Of a DNA stretch of 64,000 bases, positions 55,038 through 62,069 are shown one piece after another. Numbering within the stretch: position 1 is the first letter of the stretch; every line of letters starts with the position of its first letter. The stretch comes from Lacipirellulaceae bacterium. GTDB lineage: Bacteria > Planctomycetota > Planctomycetia > Pirellulales > Lacipirellulaceae. Position numbers and translations under genes: made by a program. Under the pieces are notes generated by a model. It saw only the letters and a program-made list of their open reading frames with translations. It made no database searches and was not told the origin of the DNA. Where the stretch lies: the NCBI GenBank assembly GCA_040218535.1, contig JAVJRG010000005.1:310001-374000 (forward strand), in the 5' to 3' direction.

Positions 55038-55116
55038 AACCCCTAGCTTGCGCTAGGGGCTAGGGATCGCACAATTGAGTTCACTAACGATTAGCCCCTA
55101 GCGCAAGCTAGGGGTT
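55038..55116. repeat. Perfect 25-bp inverted repeat after carA
   Basis: Left arm 55038-55062 and right arm 55092-55116 are exact complements (AACCCCTAGCTTGCGCTAGG onward), 29-base spacer. Best copy of the family also seen at 20104-20179 and, in part, at 43899. Lies between convergent carA and the vWA gene, so it could serve both as terminator. Confidence 0.88.
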
Positions 55117-55123
55117 GAATCTC

Positions 55124-57436
55124 TCACCACGCGTACACCACGCCCTCAAGCTTCACGACCACTTCGTCCTCAATTGCGAGGTAGGGCGTTGCTCGTTTGC
55201 CCAGACGCTTGGCCAGCTCGAAGTACTCGGGGCTGAAACGTTCGACCGTGGTTGCTTTCTTCTCCTCTTCTTCCGTGACCGTGGAATCGACCCACCGCTC
55301 GCCACGGCGGAAGAAGGTCTTTCTTCCGAGCGAGAAGACATTGTTGGCGATCCGTTGGCGGTTGGTTTTCGCGTCGTAGTAGACCGTGCCCCGACCGCCA
55401 GCGGCGAAGAGATCGTCGACATCTGCTTCGTCGAATTCGCCACCATATTCTCCACCGAAGCCACCTCCGCCACCTCCGTAGCCGCCATAAGCTGGTGCCG
55501 CCTTGGCGTTCTTGAAGCGGCCCTTTGCGGCACGCTGGTTCACGCCAAATTGATCGGAGACTGCTTCGAGTTCGACTAAGCTTTCTTCCGCCCGAGAGAA
55601 GTTGCCGCTGATGTCTCTCGCATCGCTGTTCTCATCCGCGAGGAACGAAGTGTAGGGCGTGAGGATGCCATGTTCGGTGGCGAGGGCAACGAGTTCGTCG
55701 ATGAGTTCAGGGTTCTTGCCGTGCAAATCAATCTCGTCGATGATCTCGCCCACACGACGAGTTGCCCAAAGCTTAGCGACGAAGCTGTTCGAGTCGTCAT
55801 TGCTTGCTTTGACGAGTTCCGCCGGGAACTCGATGGTCTTGGCTTCCCCAGCGAGCTTTCCGCTAAGCGAAACGCGTGCTGCACCACCGGTAAGGTAACG
55901 ACCAACAATCACGGTTTGGTCACCAGCGAACAGGTCGAATCTACCGGAAGGGTACAGGCGATTGATGTTTGCGTTACTTTCATTGCTTGCCCCGTCGGTC
56001 TCGATAGTAAGCATCACGTCGGTCATGACGGGGGTGCCGATGCGGTTGTAGAGCTTGCTGACCGCGGCTTCGATGTCTTCGTTGGGACGAACGTACTCGC
56101 TTTGGCCGTGGTTTTCCGCGGAGAGCTTATCCAACAGGCGGCTATTCACGTCGTAGCCCACGCCGAATGAGAACACTCGGGCACGTGCTTGGTTTGCGGT
56201 TGCTGCGTGTTGGGCAATCTTCGCCTCGTTCTGCTCGCCAACGGTAGGCAAGCCGTCGGTGAGGAAGATGACGTAGCTCGGGCGTTGCTTGTCATTCAGC
56301 ATCTCGAGTGAAGTCGTCAGAGCCCCGTCGATGTTCGTGCTACCGCCAGCGAAGAGTCCATTGACGAAGCCAAGGGCCTCATCACGCGTTGTGTTGCTGA
56401 ACTTCTCTAGCTCAGGTCGGAACGTGCTGATGTTGCTGTCATAAGCGACGATGTTGAACAAGTCTCCTTCTCGCAGATTATTCAGCACGAACTTGAGAGC
56501 CTCACGTGCTTGTTCGATTTTCTTGCCACTCATACTCCCTGAGCGATCAACGACGAAGACGACCGTCTTGGGAGTGGCCTTCGCGTCGTCGGCTTGTTGA
56601 AGTTTCGGGCTGGCGAGCAGAAGGAAGTAGCCGGGTTGGTTTTCGTCAGGTTTGTAGCTGAGCAGGCTCGCCCCCACGTCGTCAGTGGCGCTGTCGAAGA
56701 ACAGCCGAAAGTCAGACGAGGGGATCACGTTCTCTTGTTCGAGGGTGACCACCGCTTGCTTCTCGCCGGTGCGGTCGACCTTCACTTCGTGTGTGCCAGA
56801 GTAAATGTTGGTGAGCGAAGTCTTGCTGTTAATCGCCACGCGAATCTTCAACCTGTCCAAAGGCTTCGCCGTGTACTTGGCGGTGCTGAGCGGAAAGAGA
56901 AAATCGGTCAGCCCATGCGACGCGCGGCAAAGCTGTGTGTAGCGGAGCGTGACAGTGCGTTTTTCTCCTGGCGGGATTGGGAAGACGCTGGTTTGGAACA
57001 TCCCCGTGCCGATCCATTCCAGCAGAGCCGGATCTTTGTTGCTGCGAACGATCCGCTCGTACCGTTCGCGTGCTTCATCTTTGGAAAGCAGCTCGGCCTG
57101 ATACTCCTTGTTGCCCACCATCAGCGTGAGCGAATCAATCGCCCCGTCGTAAGGCAATGGGAACAAGAAGCTCGTTTCAAGTTGTGTTTTGCCTGTGTTC
57201 ACGAAGGTCTGGGAAACCTGCACGGTGGCGATCTGCCCTTTGAGCGAGGCGTTGACTTCGATTGCTTCGATTTTGTAGCTCGCTGTCGGGGTCTCCGGCC
57301 TGGGGAATGGTCTAGGCAAGCGGAAGTTGGCGTCGGCGCGGGCATCGACTAGTAGGCCTTGAGCTTGGGAGATCGAAGGCAAGAGAAGCAGTGCGAGGTA
57401 GCACAACAGTGACGCAAATTGAAGATGACGCGGCAT
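55124..57436 (-). CDS. VIT and von Willebrand factor A domain protein
   Basis: About 770 residues from the ATG at 57436, chosen because AGGAG lies eight bases upstream and a signal peptide follows (MPRHLQFASLLCYLALLLLP); a longer frame to 57712 crosses the purA promoter region and start, and is not used. VIT domain at about residues 45-165 (EVNASLKGQIATVQVSQTFV, LFPLPYDGAIDSLTLMVGNK). vWA at about 290-460 with MIDAS DRSGSMSGKK and LTDGLPTVGE. Then a beta-rich region and a Gly-rich segment (YGGYGGGGGGFGGEYGG, about 655). Ends FFRRGERWVDSTV..., exported. In animals and bacteria VIT-vWA proteins bind matrix or membrane partners. Common in planctomycetes; no peptidase motif. Confidence 0.88.
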   Translation of the reverse strand: MPRHLQFASLLCYLALLLLPSISQAQGLLVDARADANFRLPRPFPRPETPTASYKIEAIEVNASLKGQIATVQVSQTFVNTGKTQLETSFLFPLPYDGAIDSLTLMVGNKEYQAELLSKDEARERYERIVRSNKDPALLEWIGTGMFQTSVFPIPPGEKRTVTLRYTQLCRASHGLTDFLFPLSTAKYTAKPLDRLKIRVAINSKTSLTNIYSGTHEVKVDRTGEKQAVVTLEQENVIPSSDFRLFFDSATDDVGASLLSYKPDENQPGYFLLLASPKLQQADDAKATPKTVVFVVDRSGSMSGKKIEQAREALKFVLNNLREGDLFNIVAYDSNISTFRPELEKFSNTTRDEALGFVNGLFAGGSTNIDGALTTSLEMLNDKQRPSYVIFLTDGLPTVGEQNEAKIAQHAATANQARARVFSFGVGYDVNSRLLDKLSAENHGQSEYVRPNEDIEAAVSKLYNRIGTPVMTDVMLTIETDGASNESNANINRLYPSGRFDLFAGDQTVIVGRYLTGGAARVSLSGKLAGEAKTIEFPAELVKASNDDSNSFVAKLWATRRVGEIIDEIDLHGKNPELIDELVALATEHGILTPYTSFLADENSDARDISGNFSRAEESLVELEAVSDQFGVNQRAAKGRFKNAKAAPAYGGYGGGGGGFGGEYGGEFDEADVDDLFAAGGRGTVYYDAKTNRQRIANNVFSLGRKTFFRRGERWVDSTVTEEEEKKATTVERFSPEYFELAKRLGKRATPYLAIEDEVVVKLEGVVYAW

Positions 57437-57641
57437 GAGGGGGCTCCTGTTCCGGGAGTGGGCGTAAGCTTTGGGGTTCAAAAAGCTCTGACGAGGGCAT
57501 TTTGCAGAAAGTTCCATGAAAGTTCTCTGCGCTCCGCTGCTACGACGATCCCTTGCCCTGCCCACTGCCCCCTGCCGACTTCTTCCGCTACAATCTTGCG
57601 TTTGTCTGGAATTTTGGACGCTTACCGGAGGAACGCCACCG

Positions 57642-58952
57642 ATGGCGGGGACTTGTATTATTGGCTTGCAGTGGGGCGACGAGGCGAAGGGGAAGATCGT
57701 CGATTTGCTCACGCCCCAGCATGAGTGCGTCGTTCGCTACCAGGGTGGCGCGAATGCCGGGCACACTGTCGTCGATGGCGACAACGTCTACAAGCTCTCG
57801 CTGTTGCCTAGCGGAGTGCTGACCCCAGGGGTGACTTGCGTGATTGCTGGCGGGGTGGTGCTGAACCCAGCCAAAGCGATCGAGGAACTCGACGAGCTGG
57901 CTAGCCGCAACGTCGAGGATAGCGACAACTTGAAGATCAGCGACCGCGTGCATGTGATCTTCCCGTGGCACTTCGCTGAAGATGCCGCGATGAACAAAGA
58001 CACCTCCGACGGTGAGAACATCGGCACGACGGGCCGTGGGATCGGCCCCTGCTATCGCGATAAGGTGGGACGCAGCTACGCGATTCGCCTGGGCGATATG
58101 TACCGCGAGACGTTTGCTGACCAAGTTCGGCACAACACAAAGGTCAAGAACGGCATCCTCGCGGCAATGGTCGAAGGCGATGAGTTCACACCGCTTGATG
58201 CGGAAGCGATCATCCAGGAGTACAGCGGTTACGCAGAGCGGCTGAAACCATACGTTGCGGACACCACGGACTACTTGCTTAACGTAGCCGAGAGTGGCAA
58301 GAAGATTCTCTTTGAGGGAGCCCAAGGGGCGCTCTTGGATGTCGATCACGGCACGTATCCGTTCGTGACCAGCAGCAACAGCAGCGGTGTGGGCGTCGCG
58401 AGCGGTTCAGGTGTGCCGGCGAAGCATGTTGATAAGGTGATCGGCATCGTGAAGGCTTATACCACACGAGTAGGTGGCGGTCCGTTCCCAACGGAGCAGG
58501 ACAACGACATCGGCCAACGCATCCGCGATCAAGGCAACGAGTACGGCACCGTCACGAAGCGTCCCCGTCGCTGCGGGTGGCTCGATGCGGTGGCGGTTCG
58601 CTATACGGCACGACTCAGCGGTGTCGACACAGTCTGCCTGATGTTGCTCGACGTACTTAGTGGATTCGAGGAGCTTAAAATCTGCACGGCCTACAAGCTC
58701 GACGGCGAGGAAACACAACGCTTCCCCGCCCACGTCGACGACTTGCGACGTGTGGAACCCGTCTACGAAACGGTGCCCGGTTGGAGTGAGGACGTCACAG
58801 CCGCTCGCAGCATGGACGATCTGCCAGAGAACGCTCTCGCGTATATTGATCGTGTCAGCCAGATCATCGGTTTGCCCATCGAAATGGTTTCGGTGGGACC
58901 GGATCGTGCTCAGACGATTGAAGTGAAGTCGGCAGTGGGCAGTGGGCAGTAG
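57642..58952 (+). CDS. purA: Adenylosuccinate synthetase
   Basis: About 436 residues from the ATG at 57642, with GGAGGAA nine bases upstream. IMP + aspartate + GTP to adenylosuccinate. Phosphate loop IGLQWGDEAKGKIVDLLT, NAGHTVV, TTGRGIGPCYRDKVGRSYAI, ILFEGAQGALLDVDHGTYPF and YTTRVGGGPFPTEQ; GTP region TVTKRPRRCGWLDAVAVRY. Length normal. The final residues (SAVGSGQ) are encoded by the heptamer repeat GGCAGTG that overruns the stop codon. Confidence 0.96.
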   Translation: MAGTCIIGLQWGDEAKGKIVDLLTPQHECVVRYQGGANAGHTVVDGDNVYKLSLLPSGVLTPGVTCVIAGGVVLNPAKAIEELDELASRNVEDSDNLKISDRVHVIFPWHFAEDAAMNKDTSDGENIGTTGRGIGPCYRDKVGRSYAIRLGDMYRETFADQVRHNTKVKNGILAAMVEGDEFTPLDAEAIIQEYSGYAERLKPYVADTTDYLLNVAESGKKILFEGAQGALLDVDHGTYPFVTSSNSSGVGVASGSGVPAKHVDKVIGIVKAYTTRVGGGPFPTEQDNDIGQRIRDQGNEYGTVTKRPRRCGWLDAVAVRYTARLSGVDTVCLMLLDVLSGFEELKICTAYKLDGEETQRFPAHVDDLRRVEPVYETVPGWSEDVTAARSMDDLPENALAYIDRVSQIIGLPIEMVSVGPDRAQTIEVKSAVGSGQ

Positions 58953-58959
58953 GCAGTGT
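58929..58959. repeat. GGCAGTG heptamer tandem repeat across the purA stop
   Basis: GGCAGTG, GGCAGTG, GGCAGTA, GGCAGTG run from 58931 to about 58958, spanning the purA stop. The complement (CTGCCCACTGCCCCCTGCC) lies at about 57557-57577 upstream of purA, again at about 59040-59072 within the uppS start region, and a short copy at about 45250-45270 at the end of the AlaC-like gene. Confidence 0.8.
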
Positions 58960-58986
58960 TCGGTGGAAGTGCGACAGGAAAGCTTC

Positions 58987-59793
58987 ATGCTTGAAGAACG
59001 TGAAACGCAAGACACGCTCAATCCGGCTGGCGAACGTGTACTGCCCCCTTCCGACTGCCCCCTGCCCACTCTCTTAGCCGAAACGCCCCGTGAGCGTTGG
59101 CCAAAGCACATTGCCATGATCATGGATGGCAATGGACGCTGGGCCCAGCGGCAAGGCTTACCTCGCATTGAGGGGCATCGTCGGGGGGTGGCGAGCGTGC
59201 GATGCGTTAGCGAAGAGTGTTCGCGATTAGGGATGGAGCAGCTCACGCTCTACTGTCTCTCCAGCGAAAACTGGAAACGTCCGCAGCAGGAAATCGATTT
59301 TCTCATGCACCTGCTGGAACAGTACATGATCGAAGAGCGGTCGACGATCATGGAAAACAATTTAAGGGTACGGATGATAGGGCGCCGAGAGAACATCCCA
59401 GCGCAAGTGCTGACCGAACTCGACAAGACGGTTGAACTAAGCAGTACCAACGACGGTATGTGGCTCAACCTGGCGATCAACTACGGAGGACGACGGGAAC
59501 TGGTTGATGCGGTTCGCAAGATCGCGGAAGAGGTTTCCGCCCAGCGGCTTGCCTCCGACGCGATTGACGAAGAGGTAGTTAGCGAGAATCTTTACACGGC
59601 AGGACTGGACGATCCCGATTTACTGGTTCGTACTGCCGGGGAAATGCGGATCAGCAACTTTTTACTTTGGCAGATCAGCTACGCCGAGATTTGGGTGACG
59701 GAGCGTTGTTGGCCCGAGTTCGACGAAGCCGCACTGCATGAAGCGATCGTCAGTTTCGCGTCGCGAAATCGCAAGTTTGGGGGCTTAAGTTAA
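58987..59793 (+). CDS. uppS: Isoprenyl (undecaprenyl-type) diphosphate synthase
   Basis: About 268 residues from the ATG at 58987 with AGGAAAG upstream. Cis-prenyltransferase for lipid carrier. Motifs: IAMIMDGNGRWAQRQGLPRI (catalytic Asp in DGNGRW), EGHRRGV, LYCLSSENWKRP, NLAINYGGRRELVDA, DDPDLLVRTAGEMRISNFLL. The first about 40 residues (MLEERETQDTLNPAGERV, then PPSDCPLPTLLAE) are not conserved; part of them is encoded by the CTGCCCACT-type repeat, i.e. the N-terminus was extended by or recruited from a repeat. Precedes cdsA by nine bases. Confidence 0.94.
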   Translation: MLEERETQDTLNPAGERVLPPSDCPLPTLLAETPRERWPKHIAMIMDGNGRWAQRQGLPRIEGHRRGVASVRCVSEECSRLGMEQLTLYCLSSENWKRPQQEIDFLMHLLEQYMIEERSTIMENNLRVRMIGRRENIPAQVLTELDKTVELSSTNDGMWLNLAINYGGRRELVDAVRKIAEEVSAQRLASDAIDEEVVSENLYTAGLDDPDLLVRTAGEMRISNFLLWQISYAEIWVTERCWPEFDEAALHEAIVSFASRNRKFGGLS

Positions 59794-59802
59794 ACTTCCC
59801 TC

Positions 59803-60732
59803 ATGCTTCGTTGGCGTATCCCTCTCGCTGTTCTTTTTATCGCGATTCTTGCGGCACTCGGCTACGCGGATGCTCAGGCGGCGCGGCCCGGGATTTACTT
59901 GGCCCCGTTGGCGGTGTTGCTTGCCGGGCTGGCGACTGGTGAAATGCTCAGGCTGTTTCGAGCAGGCCTTGGGCCAGGGTGCTTAAGCACCCCTGGCCTG
60001 GACTCTGGCAAAGTCTATTACTTTGCGACACTTCTTCCAGTGTTGACTTCGTGTGCTCCGCTCGCGTGGAAGGAGTACCCTGAGGACTGCCCCGTGGGTC
60101 GGCTCGGTTGGTTGGCTTTGGGCTTGCTAGCCGGTTTGCTTGTGATCGTGCTCAGAGAAATGAAAAGCTTTCAGGCCGAAGGTCAGTCGATCACTCGGTT
60201 GGCACTGGGTTCGCTTTGCGTGTTATATGTCGGTGGGCTCTTCGGAATGATCGTGCAATTGCGACTGATCTCTGGAACTGAGGCCCTGCCCGGTGGCAAG
60301 CGAGGGTTGGTGGCATTGCTTTCGATGATTGCCATTGTGAAGGCGAGTGACATCGGGCAATACACTTTTGGACGACTTTTGGGCAAGCACAAGCTGGCCC
60401 CTGCATTGAGTCCCGGCAAGACATGGGAAGGAGCACTGGGTGGGGTTGCCACAGCAATCGCCGTAGCCACTTTAGGTCGCGAGCCATCCTTGATAACCAA
60501 AGCGACCCCCGTGGAAACGGTCGCCTTGGTTCCCTTGGCTCTCTATGCTAGCTCCCTCGCGGTGGCGGGGATTTTGGGCGATTTGGCCGAGTCGCTCCTT
60601 AAGCGTGCCGCGGGAGTCAAGGATTCTAGCGATTGGCTCCCCGGCTTCGGCGGGATCCTCGACCTGGTGGACTCGCTGCTTTTTGCAGCTCCAGTGGCCT
60701 ATGTCTTCTGGGCGAGCGGGCTGTTCGTGTAA
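59803..60732 (+). CDS. cdsA: Phosphatidate cytidylyltransferase
   Basis: 309 residues with about eight membrane helices. Makes CDP-diacylglycerol. Signature: KASDIGQYTFGRLLGKHKLA, then SPGKTWEGALGGVATAI, and late LKRAAGVKDSSDWLPGFGGILDLVDS, the family's PGHGG..DR.DS as PGFGG..DLVDS, so a His to Phe and Arg to Leu change in the C-terminal signature are noteworthy. Residues about 57-66 (GLGPGCLSTPGLDSGK) are encoded by a 27-bp palindrome that looks like an inserted repeat. Operon with uppS, nine bases apart. Confidence 0.9.
   Translation: MLRWRIPLAVLFIAILAALGYADAQAARPGIYLAPLAVLLAGLATGEMLRLFRAGLGPGCLSTPGLDSGKVYYFATLLPVLTSCAPLAWKEYPEDCPVGRLGWLALGLLAGLLVIVLREMKSFQAEGQSITRLALGSLCVLYVGGLFGMIVQLRLISGTEALPGGKRGLVALLSMIAIVKASDIGQYTFGRLLGKHKLAPALSPGKTWEGALGGVATAIAVATLGREPSLITKATPVETVALVPLALYASSLAVAGILGDLAESLLKRAAGVKDSSDWLPGFGGILDLVDSLLFAAPVAYVFWASGLFV
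59972..59998. repeat. Palindromic repeat inside cdsA
   Basis: GGCCAGGGTGCTTAAGCACC onward reads the same on both strands with one mismatch, and is followed by TGGACT. It keeps the cdsA frame open and adds the odd segment GPGCLSTPG to a membrane-protein loop. It is similar in style to the gene-end hairpins of this genome. Confidence 0.65.
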
Positions 60733-60736
60733 GAAA

Positions 60737-60815
60737 CCCCGAGCCGTCAGGTGTAAGCCGACGGGTTATACTCTCTCACGCTTCTACCCGCCGGCTTACG
60801 CCTGACGGCTCGGGG
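60737..60815. repeat. Inverted repeat after cdsA
   Basis: Left arm 60737-60766 (CCCCGAGCCGTCAGGTGTAA onward) pairs with right arm 60786-60815 (ACCCGCCGGCTTACGCCTGA onward), with few mismatches and a 19-base loop. Same general design as the families at 21075 and 33749. Begins 5 bp after the cdsA stop. Confidence 0.85.
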
Positions 60816-61005
60816 AAGAGAAAAGGTTCGCTCAAACTCTATAAACGTCACAACCCTAACCCCTGCAAGTCTTTACACATCGGCTTCGGTTCAGGGGTGG
60901 CTTCTGGCTTGCTCGGTCAGTTATATTTTCAGATAGCTCCGGGGTACGGCGTCTCCTGGCCCTGCGGAGCATTTTTTATCCCCCAGTGGCCAACGCCAGA
61001 GTGCT

Positions 61006-61953
61006 TTGGCCCACCTTATGATTGAAGCATCGATTCCGGTCGGCAAAGCCGAAGACATGGTCCAACTCCTTGGGATGAAGGACCAGCATCTACGCAAGAT
61101 TCGCAAAGCGATCCCCGCGAAGATCACCACCCGCGACGGAAAAATCCTTGTACAGGGGGACGAGGATTCGGTCATTCTGGCCACCGGCGTCTTTGAGAAC
61201 CTGCGTTCCTACCTCACCAAGCACGGGGCTCTCAATAGCGAGCAAGTCGACGTCATCCTTGCTCAGGTGACCAACGGTCATACGGAGAGTTTTTCCGAGC
61301 CGATAGGCATCGACAACGGCAGGAAAATCAAACCTCGCACACCTGGGCAAGCGGCTTACTTGCAGGCGATTCGCGAGAACGACTTGGTATTCTGCACAGG
61401 ACCTGCAGGCACGGGGAAAACTTACCTGGCGGTCGCCGCCGCCGTCGAAGGATTGAAGTCTCAGCAGGTACGGAAAATTGTACTGGTACGACCAGCCGTC
61501 GAAGCGGGTGAGAGCCTTGGCTTTCTACCTGGCGACATGCAAGCCAAGATCAACCCTTACCTAAGACCGTTGCTCGACGCCTTGCGTGAGATGATGGATC
61601 ACGAGCAAATGCGTCGTGCTATGGAAGAGGACGTCATCGAAGTCATTCCGTTGGCCTACATGCGTGGGCGGACGCTCAACCGCGCGTTCATCATTATGGA
61701 CGAAGCGCAGAATACCACGATCTCGCAGATGAAGATGTTCCTCACTCGCATGGGCGAGGGTTCCAAGGTTGTTGTTTCAGGCGACACCTCACAGATCGAC
61801 TTGCCCACGTCAGCCAAGAGTGGCTTGATTGACGCCGTGCGTCGCTTGAGCGGAATCCGCGGCTCCTCAACCGTCACACTGACGGGTTCAGATATTGTGC
61901 GTCATCGGTTGGTTCAAGAGATCGTGCGTGCCTACGAGGAGGGAGGCAGTTAG
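61006..61953 (+). CDS. PhoH-like ATPase
   Basis: About 315 residues; start uncertain (TTG at 61006 or ATG at 61018; no clear ribosome site). N-terminal KH-like segment (EDMVQLLGMKDQHLRKIRKA) then the PhoH NTPase: Walker A FCTGPAGTGKTYLAVAAAVE (about 130-150), RPAVEAGESLGFLPGDMQAKI, Walker B FIIMDEAQNTTISQMKMFLT, VVSGDTSQIDLP. The PhoH-like family (YbeZ type) partners with YbeY in ribosome/RNA processing; a 7TM-HD gene often lies between phoH and ybeY, as here. Confidence 0.9.
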   Translation: MAHLMIEASIPVGKAEDMVQLLGMKDQHLRKIRKAIPAKITTRDGKILVQGDEDSVILATGVFENLRSYLTKHGALNSEQVDVILAQVTNGHTESFSEPIGIDNGRKIKPRTPGQAAYLQAIRENDLVFCTGPAGTGKTYLAVAAAVEGLKSQQVRKIVLVRPAVEAGESLGFLPGDMQAKINPYLRPLLDALREMMDHEQMRRAMEEDVIEVIPLAYMRGRTLNRAFIIMDEAQNTTISQMKMFLTRMGEGSKVVVSGDTSQIDLPTSAKSGLIDAVRRLSGIRGSSTVTLTGSDIVRHRLVQEIVRAYEEGGS

Positions 61954-62069
61954 GTTGATAGGTAGTTAGGTGATAGGGAATTAGTGATTACTTTCGAAGA
62001 AACCCCAGCGCGTTTGTAAAGCAACCACCAAGCCCTATTAACCTAATCCCCTAATAGCTAAGCCCTACT

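Noticed and set aside
57437-57712. N-terminal extension of the vWA protein
   Set aside because: The extension overlaps the purA leader and start on the other strand, and the internal ATG has both a ribosome site and a signal peptide.
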